Of a DNA stretch of 64,000 nt, positions 41,814 through 51,079 are shown piece after piece (position 1 is the stretch's first letter; every line of letters begins with the position of its first letter). Where the stretch lies: assembly GCF_017876575.1 (NCBI RefSeq), contig NZ_JAGIOE010000002.1:1-64000 (forward strand). The letters run 5' to 3'. Source of the stretch: Paeniglutamicibacter psychrophenolicus. GTDB lineage: Bacteria; Actinomycetota; Actinomycetes; Actinomycetales; Micrococcaceae. The position numbers and the translations under genes were made by a program. The notes beneath the pieces were generated by a model. It was not told where the DNA came from and ran no database searches. It saw only the letters and a list, made by a program, of their open reading frames with translations.

Positions 41814-42953
41814 ATGGAAAACTCGAAAGTTGCCGGAACAGCAGCCGCTGTTCTTGCTCTTTTCATGGTCCCCGTAGTGGTTGTGATGCTCCTGCTCATG
41901 GGCGGCAATACTGCCGCTTCTGCCGACAACGGAAGCTGCGGGGAAGATGCCGAGGCGCCCGTCGCCGAACAGGCAGAAAGCAAGTCGATTGCAGGATTCT
42001 CCGGGGCCCAGCTCAAGAATGCAGCGCAGATCATGACTGCCGCCTCCGACCTCAAATTGTCCCTGGCAGCCCAAATCCTGGGCGTACAGACCGCCATCGG
42101 GGAATCCACCCTCAAGGTCATCGACTTCGGTGACGGAGCCGGCCCGGACTCACGCGGACTCTTCCAACAGCGCGATAACGGCGCATGGGGATCATACGAA
42201 GACCGCATGAACCCACACACCAGCGCGACCAACTTTTTCAAGGCACTGCAGAAGGTCGAGGGCTGGCAGGACCTAGAGCCAAGCCAAGCGATTCACCGGG
42301 TCCAACGCAATGCGGACCCCAACCACTACACCCCGTTCCGTTCCCCGGCCGTTCAAATCGTCAAAGCCCTCTCGGTCGGCACGCTGGGCGAGGACCTGGA
42401 TGAAAAGTTTGAAGACATCACCCCCAACGGCGACTGCCCCGATACCTCACCTGACGCAAAACAAATAGGCGATCTGGGATCAGGGGAATGGTCCAGTCCA
42501 CTGCCTGGCTTCACAGCGATGACCAGCCCGTTTGGTCCACGTAAATGCCCTGCAGGGGCATCGTGCAATTCCAGCGTTTTGGACCACAAGGGCATTGATC
42601 TTTCCAAGAAGGGCGGGGCCTCCGTGCTGGCTCCCACGGACATGAAAATCACCGTGGCAGAGCAGGGCCAGGGTTGGAAATCCGCCTACGGAACCTACAT
42701 CATCGCCAAGCAGGTTGAAAAGCCCGGTCTGGTCTTCGAGTTCCACCACCTGGTCCACGGCAGCTTGAAAGTGAAAGCCGGGGACACCGTGGCCGCTGGA
42801 ACTCCCTTGGGGATCGAGGGAACCACGGGCAACTCCACGGGTGTTCACCTGCATTTCCAGATTGCCCCACCAGGAACCCCGGCCAATGCACCGACCTACC
42901 GAACCGTTGTTGATCCAGCACCAATCCTGAAGTCCAAGGGAGTCTTCTCATGA
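41814..42953 (+). CDS. conjugation-associated M23 peptidase with N-terminal membrane anchor
   Basis: A 379-residue protein. Residues 8-30 are a membrane or signal segment. Residues 60-170 resemble a lytic transglycosylase-like domain (ILGVQTAIGESTLKVIDFGD, then DSRGLFQQRDNGAWGSYEDR, with glutamate in GES). The C-terminus is an M23 endopeptidase: SVLDHKGIDLSKKGG holds the H-x3-D zinc ligands and TGVHLHFQIA the H-x-H motif. It would open peptidoglycan for the transfer channel, the VirB1 role. It is the first gene of the transfer operon and overlaps the next gene (ATGA). Confidence 0.9.
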   Translation: MENSKVAGTAAAVLALFMVPVVVVMLLLMGGNTAASADNGSCGEDAEAPVAEQAESKSIAGFSGAQLKNAAQIMTAASDLKLSLAAQILGVQTAIGESTLKVIDFGDGAGPDSRGLFQQRDNGAWGSYEDRMNPHTSATNFFKALQKVEGWQDLEPSQAIHRVQRNADPNHYTPFRSPAVQIVKALSVGTLGEDLDEKFEDITPNGDCPDTSPDAKQIGDLGSGEWSSPLPGFTAMTSPFGPRKCPAGASCNSSVLDHKGIDLSKKGGASVLAPTDMKITVAEQGQGWKSAYGTYIIAKQVEKPGLVFEFHHLVHGSLKVKAGDTVAAGTPLGIEGTTGNSTGVHLHFQIAPPGTPANAPTYRTVVDPAPILKSKGVFS

Positions 42954-43447
42954 ACACCACCCAGGCCCCCCAAGGGCTGAATCTCTGGCAGATGGCCGGA
43001 CTGGGCGTGTGCGCCCTGTCGTTGTCAGGGTGCGGCCTTTTCACCGGGCCAGCCAACGATGCGACACCACCAACGCCAACCCTTTCCTCTCCCGCTCCCA
43101 GCACTGTGGCCTCTGTGGAGGCACCGAAGGATGTGGCCATCAAGGTCATGGACCTTTTCGCCCGGCCCAATACCCCGGAGCGACGGTGGTTCATTGACTT
43201 GCTGCCGTACCTGACCGAGGAATACGCCGAGGAAGCCCAATACATTGATCCGGCACGCGTGCCCATGACCAAGGTCAACGCGAATCCCACCACCAGCCAA
43301 GACGAGCACATGCCCCAAATGGTCATCGTGCGATTCAGCACGAATGACGGTCCCTGGCAAGTTGTCTTGGTCCAAGACCATGACGGGCAACCTTGGCTGG
43401 TTCAGGCCATTGAACCTGACAAGCCAGCTCCCACCTTCACCCCCTAA
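42950..43447 (+). CDS. transfer-operon lipoprotein
   Basis: A 165-residue protein with a lipobox (ALSLSGC, cysteine near 28), so it is anchored to the outside of the membrane. A Pro/Thr/Ser-rich linker follows, then a globular part (DVAIKVMDLFARPNTPERRW, MVIVRFSTNDGPWQVVLVQD). Its position in the operon suggests a channel-supporting or VirB8-like NTF2-fold role. No exact family is recognised. Confidence 0.75.
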   Translation: MNTTQAPQGLNLWQMAGLGVCALSLSGCGLFTGPANDATPPTPTLSSPAPSTVASVEAPKDVAIKVMDLFARPNTPERRWFIDLLPYLTEEYAEEAQYIDPARVPMTKVNANPTTSQDEHMPQMVIVRFSTNDGPWQVVLVQDHDGQPWLVQAIEPDKPAPTFTP

Positions 43448-43479
43448 CGATCCGCCCCGACGACCAAAGAGGTATTCAC

Positions 43480-44889
43480 ATGGCCATTGACCAGTCCCTG
43501 ATCCAGAGCACCCCGGTCATCAGCGCGATCATCAACGCCGATAACACCGGAGTCCTGTCCGTTGATGGAACCGAAGAGCAATTCACCGCCGAGGACTCCT
43601 CGAGGTTGCGCGCGCTACTGATGTCCAGGGTCTTCGAGATTGCCCTGGATCATAGGCGCCCGGTACGGGTGAGCACGATGGATGAAAGCGGCTTGACCGG
43701 TCTGCGGGTATCGCCCGACCGCCAGGTTGAAGCCGAAGACACCGCAGAAGCCCAAACCCAGAAAATCCAAGCCACGGAGCCAGTTGAGACTGGGCACAAG
43801 GCAGTGCAGAAAGACTCCTCAACCAAGACCAACGCACCTGCCGACGCGGCATCCAAGGCAGTTTCCGAAGCTCCGGTGCCCATGAAAGAGACGCCAGTGA
43901 AGGAAACCACGGTGGAACCGACAGTGGAGCTGGTGGAGGAGTCTCAGCAGCTCGCTCCCGTCACCCGGCGAACTCTGCGGGATGCCGAATCGTTTCTCTC
44001 ACCCCACGGGGCGGCGCGACCCGCGACCCAAGGAATCCGCGGATGGCTCTCCAACCTGGGCATCAACGTTCCTGCCTCGGAGAAGGAACTGGCCGAACGA
44101 GCCGACATTGAACAGGTCTCCAAGCACTGGGCCGGCACCCGCACCATCATGGTGGCCAACCGCAAGGGCGGGGCGAACAAGACGCCCACGGTGAAGAACC
44201 TGGCCGCGATCTTTGCCCTCCACGGCGGGGGAGGGGTGCTGGCCTATGACGGGAATCCCGAGGTCGGCACCCTGGGCTGGCGCACCGAAAAAGGGGATCA
44301 CCACTCCACGGTGTTGGACGTGCTGGAAAACAGCGAACGGCTGCTCTCTGCCTCAGCCGTCTCCGGGGACATGGCCGGGTACGTTCACCACCAGAGCGCA
44401 GACCGATTCGATGTGCTGCGCTCCGATGACAGCTTGGTCGGCACGCACGTCATGACCGGGAAAGCTGTGGATACCATTCACGCGGTCGCGGCAAAGTACT
44501 ACCGCCTCCTGGTCATGGATTCGGGCAACGTGGACCGGGGTTCGGATTGGGCACGGATGATCGCCCACACCAACCAACTCGTGGTTCCCACCACCACCAT
44601 GGAGGACCGCGCCGAAGCGGCCCTGCTGACCCTCAAGGCACTGCATGAACGCGATGAGCACGCCGCACGCCTGGCCGAGAACGCGGTGGTCATCATCTCC
44701 CAGTGGCAACCAGGAGAAAAGGCTGTCGCCGACCGGATTGCCGAGGGATTCCGGCCTTTCGTCCGCGAGGTTCTTACGGTTCCTTTTGATCCGGCGTTGA
44801 AGTCCGGCCGCATCGTCCACAGCGCTTTGTCCCCGGCTTCGCGCCGGGCATGGCTGCGTGCGACTGCAGCGGTGGCACAAGGGCTGTGA
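43480..44889 (+). CDS. transfer-operon ParA/MinD-like protein with degenerate P-loop
   Basis: A 469-residue protein. The first 180 residues are acidic and low-complexity. The C-terminal 260 residues follow the ParA fold: MVANRKGGANKTPTVKNLAA near 225 in place of the standard KGGVGKTT, then YRLLVMDSGNVDRGSDWA (Walker B position) and LVVPTTTMEDRAEAALL. The replacement of GK by NK in the P-loop makes ATP hydrolysis doubtful. It has an ATG with AGAGG upstream and overlaps the next gene through GTGA. A scaffold that places the channel, or links plasmid positioning to transfer, is an inference. Confidence 0.75.
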   Translation: MAIDQSLIQSTPVISAIINADNTGVLSVDGTEEQFTAEDSSRLRALLMSRVFEIALDHRRPVRVSTMDESGLTGLRVSPDRQVEAEDTAEAQTQKIQATEPVETGHKAVQKDSSTKTNAPADAASKAVSEAPVPMKETPVKETTVEPTVELVEESQQLAPVTRRTLRDAESFLSPHGAARPATQGIRGWLSNLGINVPASEKELAERADIEQVSKHWAGTRTIMVANRKGGANKTPTVKNLAAIFALHGGGGVLAYDGNPEVGTLGWRTEKGDHHSTVLDVLENSERLLSASAVSGDMAGYVHHQSADRFDVLRSDDSLVGTHVMTGKAVDTIHAVAAKYYRLLVMDSGNVDRGSDWARMIAHTNQLVVPTTTMEDRAEAALLTLKALHERDEHAARLAENAVVIISQWQPGEKAVADRIAEGFRPFVREVLTVPFDPALKSGRIVHSALSPASRRAWLRATAAVAQGL

Positions 44890-45497
44890 GCGCCGTGGAA
44901 CAGCACATGGAAACCAGCCAGGATGCCAATCCGTGGCTGGAGGCTGCGCGCTCCGTCCCAGCCCCGCCGGTTCCCGAGGTCAACCGATCGGCTCCCGACT
45001 CCCCGGTGCAGGGTAGCCCTCTGCAGGATGCTCCCGCCGTTGAAGTGGCGTCCGAACAGACTCGTGCTGTCCTGGTCGCTGCCCATGGTGGGGCCGGGAC
45101 CACCACGTGGTCCCACATCCTGGGTGCAGTGGATGGCGGCAACGTGGAGAGCTGGGTTTCCGAACGCGAACCAGGTGATATCCCTGCAGTGCTGGCCTTG
45201 CGGGCCAGCGTCGAGGGGATCAACACCACCAAAAGCCTCCTGGCCCAATACGGGGTCGATGCCTTTGCAGCTGCCCTGGTTATCCCTGCTGCACCGGGGA
45301 AGCTTCCCCGCAGGATCGCTTCTGAATTAAGGATCCTGGGCGGGGCCATAAGCGTCATCCACGCCCCCTGGGTTCCGGCCCTGCTCTTGAAACGTGCGGC
45401 TCATGCTGCATCTTCTGATCTTTCCCCCAAGGAACTGACCAAACTCACCACGATGCTCGCCAACCAGGGCATTCAAACCCAAGGAGAAACAACATGA
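44886..45497 (+). CDS. second degenerate P-loop protein (DUF6668-like) of the transfer operon
   Basis: A 203-residue protein starting at GTG in a GTGA overlap. DANPWLEAARSVPAPPVPE opens it; LVAAHGGAGTTTWSHILGAV has the glycine-rich shape of a P-loop but no lysine. The remaining half is helical (SVEGINTTKSLLAQYGVDAF). It resembles DUF6668 proteins of actinobacterial conjugation operons. NPW-x-AAR recurs at the C-terminus of the VirD4-like protein. It overlaps the pilin-like gene by four bases. Confidence 0.7.
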   Translation: MSAVEQHMETSQDANPWLEAARSVPAPPVPEVNRSAPDSPVQGSPLQDAPAVEVASEQTRAVLVAAHGGAGTTTWSHILGAVDGGNVESWVSEREPGDIPAVLALRASVEGINTTKSLLAQYGVDAFAAALVIPAAPGKLPRRIASELRILGGAISVIHAPWVPALLLKRAAHAASSDLSPKELTKLTTMLANQGIQTQGETT

Positions 45498-45778
45498 ACA
45501 CGCTCAACCTGCTCGCTGGCCGCACCATCAACATCTTGGCTGAACCTAAGCCCCTTCCCGCCGAAGTCACCGATGCCATCGATACCGTCAAGCTCTGGGT
45601 CCAGGGCATCGGCGGCGGCGTGGCCGTCATCGGATTGCTGATCCTGGCGATCAGCTTGTTCTTTGCCAATCGGCACGGACAGGGCCAGGAGTTCATGGGC
45701 AAGGTCGGCTGGTGGATCGCCGGGGCCGTGTTGTTCGGTCTCGCTGGCGTGATTGCCCCGATCTTCCTCGGATTCTAG
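45494..45778 (+). CDS. pilin/VirB2-like small membrane protein
   Basis: A 94-residue protein with two membrane segments (VQGIGGGVAVIGLLILAISL near 38-57 and WWIAGAVLFGLAGVIAPIFL near 73-92) joined by a short polar loop, and a 35-residue N-terminal part. This is the build of VirB2/TrbC pilins and similar small channel proteins in Gram-positive transfer systems. It starts in a four-base overlap with the gene before. Confidence 0.75.
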   Translation: MNTLNLLAGRTINILAEPKPLPAEVTDAIDTVKLWVQGIGGGVAVIGLLILAISLFFANRHGQGQEFMGKVGWWIAGAVLFGLAGVIAPIFLGF

Positions 45779-45796
45779 AAAGGTACGGTCCCCGAC

Positions 45797-46519
45797 ATGT
45801 CGGATATGAAGAACGAGCGGGTGGCGAACCCGCAATGGAAAAAAGCTACGTTGTGGGCTTCAGCTGTCGTGTTGGTTCTCATCCTCGGCATGGCCTTACT
45901 TGTCATCTTTACCCCCAAGAAAGATGAAACCAGCCCCGCTGCCGGCCCCTCGGCACCGGCCAGCACCGTGCCCAGCAACCCCGCCACACAGGACGGGTGC
46001 AACGTACCGGCAGGCGATACTTCCGCGACTCCGAAGATGCCCGATGATCTGCGCTGGGAAGCGAAGAACGGGTGGACGTGGCCGGTCTCGGACACCTACG
46101 GACCCACAGCGCGCAAAGGCGACTTTGGCGTCTGCTTTGCCCGTTCACCCTTGGGAGCGGCATTGATGGCGGTCACGCTGAACACAGCCATTAGTACCTC
46201 CGACTTCAAGCAGGCGGTCGAACTTTACGTGCCTGACTCACCGGGCAAGGACTACGTGTTGGCCGAACCAGCGTCGGAGCGCGGGGAGCCGATTTCGTAC
46301 TCCGGTTTCATCGTGGATTCCTTCACCCCGGATAACGCCCAGGTGACCATGGTCTTTTCCACTCCCGATACCCCGACCGGGTTTACCGGCCTTCCCCTGT
46401 CCTTCCGCTGGATTGACGGGGATTGGAAGCAAGTGGTCTTGGATGACGGGTCCATGTTCCGTGGCCAGCCCATCGCCCCGCAGCGCGGGAGCTTCGTGGA
46501 ATGGAAAGCCACACCATGA
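45797..46519 (+). CDS. VirB8-like single-pass transfer protein (DUF8175-like)
   Basis: A 240-residue protein with one N-terminal membrane segment (WASAVVLVLILGMALLVIF near 20-38). A Pro/Ala/Ser-rich linker is followed by an outside domain: WPVSDTYGPTARKGDFGVCF, RSPLGAALMAVTLNTAISTS, FRWIDGDWKQVVLDDGS. This build fits VirB8/TcpC-type proteins that assemble the channel. The C-terminus overlaps the VirB6-like gene by four bases. Confidence 0.75.
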   Translation: MSDMKNERVANPQWKKATLWASAVVLVLILGMALLVIFTPKKDETSPAAGPSAPASTVPSNPATQDGCNVPAGDTSATPKMPDDLRWEAKNGWTWPVSDTYGPTARKGDFGVCFARSPLGAALMAVTLNTAISTSDFKQAVELYVPDSPGKDYVLAEPASERGEPISYSGFIVDSFTPDNAQVTMVFSTPDTPTGFTGLPLSFRWIDGDWKQVVLDDGSMFRGQPIAPQRGSFVEWKATP

Positions 46520-48084
46520 GTGGATGCAGCTTTGGGAAAGGCTATGCGGGGTGCAAGCTCGGTGAAGCTGCGGCAGATGCCTTCACCAAAATGGCAGAGA
46601 TGATGGTCGGCAGCTGGGATTCGATGATGAAGGAATTCCTGACGTCCTGGCTGAACGTCGGCCTGTTGGTTGACCTGGAAGCAGGTTCCATTCAGTGGCT
46701 CACCGCCCAGCTGCAAGTCATCAGTATTTTTCTCACCATCCTGGGCATCATGTTCGCCGCCATCTGGACGATGATCCATTACCGGGGCGATAAGGCCATC
46801 AAACTGGCCCAAACCATGGCCAAGGTCGTGGTGGTCACCACGCTGGGCGCCGCTGCGGTGCAGGTCATCATTGCCGGTGGCGATGCGTTCTCCACATGGA
46901 TTCTGGACAGTGCCGGGATCACCACCGATGCCCGGCAAATCCCTCTCACCATTGCCGCTGCCAATCCGGGCATAGCGATTCTGGGTGGGATTTTCGGCAT
47001 CATCGCCACCATCATCCAGTGGGGCATCATGCTGGTGCGTTCCGCGTTGCTGCCGTTGCTGATCGGCGTGTGGCCGGTTGCTGCCGCTGCCTCCATGATC
47101 GGCGGGGCAGACCAAGCATTTTCCAAGATCACCAACTGGATCATTGCCTTTGCCCTCTACAAGCCCGTGGCCGCAATCATCTATGCCTACGCCTGGAAAA
47201 CGAAGTCCGGGGATGAGGGCCTGGGCGGGGTGATCAATGGGCTGGTCCTCATTGCCTTGGCCGTGGTCGCGTTGCCAGCGATGATGCGCCTGATTGCTCC
47301 AGGCACTTCTGCCCTTGGTGGTGCCAGCGGCGGTGGCATGGCCCTGGCCGGTGGTGCCGCGCTTGTCGGTGCCGGTGTCGCCGCTGGTGCTGCAGTGCTT
47401 TCCGGTGGCGGCACTGCCGCTGCCGGTGCTGCCGGTGGGGCAGCCAAGATGGCTGGTGGTGCCGGTGCTGCCGGTTCCGTTGGCACTGCAGGTGGTTCCT
47501 CGGTAACCGCCGGCGGCGCAGGCGCTGCGGGAGCAGGCGGAGGCGCCGACCCCACCGGTGGAGGCAGTGGCGGGGGTGGGACTGGTGGTTCGGGTTCAGG
47601 CCCTGGTGGCGGAGCTGGTGCCGCTGGTGGTTCCGCCGACACAGCGTCCGGGGCGCTCGGCGGGGATGCTGACGGTGGAGATCCTGCCTCCGGTGGAACT
47701 GCAGGAGACACCATGGGAGCCGAAGGTGCCGGACAAGGTTCTGCCTCAGGCACTGGTGCAGCATCCGGGGCTGGCGGCGGGCAGGCCGCTGGCGGACCGA
47801 CTGCTCCTGCCGGTGCCCAACCCGGTTCCGCAGATGGTCCGGCTGGGGCCGATACCTCGGCCACCGGGACCAGTGAACCAACAAGCTCCCAGGGCGGGAC
47901 TGCTGGTTCTGCTGCCGGAACCAGTGCACCTACGGGCTCTTCTGAAGCTTCTGCCCCGGTTGCTGGATCTAGCAATGCTTCGCCCAAGACCAGGCCGGCA
48001 ACAAATGCCGCAGCCCAGTCGATGACTCAAGCCGTCGCCGATGGGGCCAAGGACGCTGATGGAAAGGACGTGATCGGCGAATGA
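46516..48084 (+). CDS. VirB6/TrbL-like polytopic membrane protein with Gly/Ala-rich tail
   Basis: A 522-residue protein; ATG at 46516 overlaps the previous stop. About six membrane segments cover residues 65-280 (VISIFLTILGIMFAAIWTMI, IAILGGIFGIIATIIQWGIM, LVLIALAVVALPAMMRLIAP). From about 285 to 505 it is a low-complexity tail of Gly, Ala, Ser and Pro. VirB6/TrbL proteins form the inner-membrane pore. The tail is typical of actinobacterial members and is exported or cytoplasmic depending on topology, which I cannot determine. Confidence 0.85.
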   Translation: MSGCSFGKGYAGCKLGEAAADAFTKMAEMMVGSWDSMMKEFLTSWLNVGLLVDLEAGSIQWLTAQLQVISIFLTILGIMFAAIWTMIHYRGDKAIKLAQTMAKVVVVTTLGAAAVQVIIAGGDAFSTWILDSAGITTDARQIPLTIAAANPGIAILGGIFGIIATIIQWGIMLVRSALLPLLIGVWPVAAAASMIGGADQAFSKITNWIIAFALYKPVAAIIYAYAWKTKSGDEGLGGVINGLVLIALAVVALPAMMRLIAPGTSALGGASGGGMALAGGAALVGAGVAAGAAVLSGGGTAAAGAAGGAAKMAGGAGAAGSVGTAGGSSVTAGGAGAAGAGGGADPTGGGSGGGGTGGSGSGPGGGAGAAGGSADTASGALGGDADGGDPASGGTAGDTMGAEGAGQGSASGTGAASGAGGGQAAGGPTAPAGAQPGSADGPAGADTSATGTSEPTSSQGGTAGSAAGTSAPTGSSEASAPVAGSSNASPKTRPATNAAAQSMTQAVADGAKDADGKDVIGE

Positions 48085-49589
48085 GCAACAACGTCGCACA
48101 AGACAAATTCGGGAACTGGCTCAAGCCCACCGCCCCTGGACTCTTTGGGTTGAGCCTCGGTGCACTGGCCGTATCGGGCACCGGAGTGGTCCTGGTTCTC
48201 CTGGCCTTGGTCCAGGAAGCATGGATGCTGGCGCTGGCGGTCTTGCTGATCACGTTCGTGGTGGTGTTCTTTGGCCTGGTGCGCTTTGGCGGCACCACGA
48301 TCCTGAGCAAGCTCACCGACCGGATCTCTCTGGCACACCGGAACCAACGCGGTGAATCGTTCTACGTCACCGGTCCGCTCTCGGCGTTGCCTCGGGAAGC
48401 TGCCCAGCGGTTACCCGGCGCCCTTCTCAATGTGGACACACTGTCCGGTGTTGATGGGTTGAACCGGGAGTATTCGTTGCTGCACCACAAGTCCGTGGGA
48501 AAGATCGCGGCCGTTTTCGGTTGCACCCCGGACGGGGCAGCCATGCAGGAACAATCGGTGGTCAACAACCAGGTCTCCCACTTTGGCTCCTGGATTTCCT
48601 CACTCAGTGTGGATGCCGGCCTCTCCGGGGCCACCATCGTGGTGGACTCGGCCTCCGAGTCCTCCGCCGGCACCTGCCAAGCCGTGCGGGAGGACGTTGC
48701 GCCCAATGCCCCGGCCTTCGCCAAGCAGGTCTTGGATGAAGCGGTGGGCACCTTGCCGGCCAGGTCCTCGGTGCTGAACGTGTATTCCACCCTGGTGTGG
48801 GACGCCAAGGCGCTCGGTGCCACCGATAAAGACATTTCCCCGGCGGTGGCCGAGGTCGCGTCCCGGCTTCCCGTCCAATCCCAAATGCTCACCCGCGCCG
48901 GGGCCGGGGCACCCAGGCCCTTGGTGGAGAGCGAGTTGGCCGAGATCGCGCACCTGGCCTACCAACCGGCACGGGACCAGGAATTGGCCCTCGATGCCCT
49001 GACGGGTTTGCGTGCCAATCGTTCCTGGGACCAAGCCGGCCCGGAGTTCTTCGATGATTCCCGGGGCCGGGTCGTCTTCCATGACGGGGTGGCCTCGATG
49101 ACGCTGATGATGACTGTTCCTCCCGAATCCCAGATCACCGCCCGGTCCTTTGACCAGCTCTTTGGCCCGAATGCGAAGTTCCTGCGCAAGCGGGTGGCGA
49201 TCATGTATCGCCCGGTGGACCCGGGTACCGCAGCCAAGACCGTGAACCGGTTGGTGCGCAACGCTGATTGGAAGATCAGTACCCGCAAGGGCAGAGCCAC
49301 CTCGTTCGATACCAAGAACAAGGCCGTGGCTGAAAAGACCGAATTGGAATTGGCACAAGGTGCCCGCCTGTCGATGTTCTCCCTGATGGTCACCGTGACC
49401 TTTGAGGCCAACCAGGATGCCTATCGGGATGCGCTGAACCAGATCAAGTCCCTGATGGGTCAGCTGTTGATGCCATACCGGTTTGTGGAGCACGCAGGAT
49501 CGGCCGCGTTCCACACCACGCTGCCTTTCGGGGTCTTGCCGTGGACGTACAACACCACTCCGTTGTGGCTTGAAGGAGTCCTGTCATGA
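48081..49589 (+). CDS. SCO6880-type protein (VirB3 plus VirB4 N-terminal half)
   Basis: A 502-residue protein. Two membrane segments at 20-75 (LGALAVSGTGVVLVLLALVQ, LALAVLLITFVVVFFGLVRF) are VirB3/PrgI-like. The rest resembles the N-terminal domain of VirB4 ATPases, without nucleotide-binding motifs. The next gene supplies the ATPase half and overlaps by four bases, so VirB4 is split across two genes. This is a known arrangement in actinobacterial systems (SCO6880 family). Confidence 0.82.
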   Translation: MSNNVAQDKFGNWLKPTAPGLFGLSLGALAVSGTGVVLVLLALVQEAWMLALAVLLITFVVVFFGLVRFGGTTILSKLTDRISLAHRNQRGESFYVTGPLSALPREAAQRLPGALLNVDTLSGVDGLNREYSLLHHKSVGKIAAVFGCTPDGAAMQEQSVVNNQVSHFGSWISSLSVDAGLSGATIVVDSASESSAGTCQAVREDVAPNAPAFAKQVLDEAVGTLPARSSVLNVYSTLVWDAKALGATDKDISPAVAEVASRLPVQSQMLTRAGAGAPRPLVESELAEIAHLAYQPARDQELALDALTGLRANRSWDQAGPEFFDDSRGRVVFHDGVASMTLMMTVPPESQITARSFDQLFGPNAKFLRKRVAIMYRPVDPGTAAKTVNRLVRNADWKISTRKGRATSFDTKNKAVAEKTELELAQGARLSMFSLMVTVTFEANQDAYRDALNQIKSLMGQLLMPYRFVEHAGSAAFHTTLPFGVLPWTYNTTPLWLEGVLS

Positions 49590-51079
49590 AACCCGCAATG
49601 CACATGCGCACCTCCCGTGGTTTGGCCGGGTTTGGCGGTGGTCGGTGGGGGAAGGTGCCCCAGCCGCCGCAGTGGTATTCGACCTCGGCGCAGTTGCCGG
49701 GGGTCTACCCCTTTGCGGCGGGCACCTCGAGGCCCAACATTGGAGCACCGCTTGGCAGGGACATGCATGTGGGCACGGCCGTGTGTGGGGACCCGCAGAC
49801 CTGGTACCGCTCGGGCCTGATTTCCTCCGCCTCCATGATGCTCTTCGGACTCAACGGCAACGGCAAATCCTCCCTGGGTGGACGGTTCATGTACTCGATG
49901 GCCGCGCGCGGCATTGCCCCGGCTGTCTTTGACCCGATCAAGAATGAGCACGGGGACGCTGTGGCGGCGATGGGCGGCAACGTGATTCGTGTCGGCCCGG
50001 ACAGCACCGACAAGATCAACCTCCTCGACCTTGGTGCCCTCGGGGATGCTGCCAAGAAAATCGGCGGACGGCTGGGAGACGAGATGCACCGGCAAGCCGT
50101 CGGCAAGGCCGTCGATGCCGTCTCCCTGGTCGTGCAGATCAGCCGCGGCACGCCATTATCCGACAGCGAGGATGCGGCGCTGGCAGAGCTGATCCGCTCA
50201 GTTCTCGCCCGCAACGACCACCCCTGGATGGGGGACTTGCTGACCGCGTTCATGGATCCACCACCGGAAGTGCTTTCGGCCACCGTGTGCAAGGACGCCG
50301 ACCAGTTCACCGACGAATACCGCCAGCTGCACCTCTCATTGCGTGCGGTGATGTCCGGGCAAATGGGTTCCCTGGTCGGGGGTCGCGAAAGCGTTCGCCT
50401 GGAAGTGGGCAACCCCGGCGGGTTCTGCTTCGATACCTCCTCCATCCCGGAGTCGAACACCAAGCTGCTCTCGGCGGCGATGTTGGCGACCTGGAGCATC
50501 GGTTTCTCCTCCATCGATGCCCACTACGAGCTTTCCCGCCATGACCCCTCCATCCACTGGGGCGGGTACTTCGCGATGCAGGACGAGTTTTGGTATCCGA
50601 TGCGTGCCTGCGAGGGGATCATTGACCGGGTGGACCGCATTGGCCGCACCAACCGCGGCAAGGGTGTCTCGGAGCTGAAGATCACCCACTCACCCAAGGA
50701 TTTTTTGTCCCTGCCCAATGCCAAGGACCGGGCCACGGCCAAGGGCTTCACCGAACGTTCCGGGGTTTTGGGCATCATGGCCCTGAGCCGCGAGGACCTC
50801 AACGATCTGAGCGAGGTCCAGCCGCTCAACGAACGCGAAATAGACACCGTGGCCGGCTTCAATGCGCCACCGTCGTGGAAACAGGAACGATCCGCAGACG
50901 GCCGGCCGGCGCCGCCTCCGGGGGCGGGAAAATTCATGTTGAAGATCCCCGGGCGCATTGGCATCGCCGTGCAGATGACTCTCACCGAGACCGAACGGGT
51001 CAAGCACATCACCGATGAACGAAGCATCAGCCACAACCACCTGGGAAACAGCAAACTGAGGAAAGGTCGTGTGGGCTAA
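49586..51079 (+). CDS. VirB4-like transfer ATPase (C-terminal half)
   Basis: A 497-residue P-loop ATPase. SMMLFGLNGNGKSSLGGRFM near 90 is Walker A. FDPIKNEHGDAVAAMGG follows, as in VirB4 proteins. YFAMQDEFWYPMRACEGIID near 330 holds the Walker B acidic pair. LSREDLNDLSEVQPLNERE is near the end. It powers channel assembly and substrate movement together with the SCO6880-type protein. The next gene begins at the base after its stop. Confidence 0.87.
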   Translation: MKPAMHMRTSRGLAGFGGGRWGKVPQPPQWYSTSAQLPGVYPFAAGTSRPNIGAPLGRDMHVGTAVCGDPQTWYRSGLISSASMMLFGLNGNGKSSLGGRFMYSMAARGIAPAVFDPIKNEHGDAVAAMGGNVIRVGPDSTDKINLLDLGALGDAAKKIGGRLGDEMHRQAVGKAVDAVSLVVQISRGTPLSDSEDAALAELIRSVLARNDHPWMGDLLTAFMDPPPEVLSATVCKDADQFTDEYRQLHLSLRAVMSGQMGSLVGGRESVRLEVGNPGGFCFDTSSIPESNTKLLSAAMLATWSIGFSSIDAHYELSRHDPSIHWGGYFAMQDEFWYPMRACEGIIDRVDRIGRTNRGKGVSELKITHSPKDFLSLPNAKDRATAKGFTERSGVLGIMALSREDLNDLSEVQPLNEREIDTVAGFNAPPSWKQERSADGRPAPPPGAGKFMLKIPGRIGIAVQMTLTETERVKHITDERSISHNHLGNSKLRKGRVG

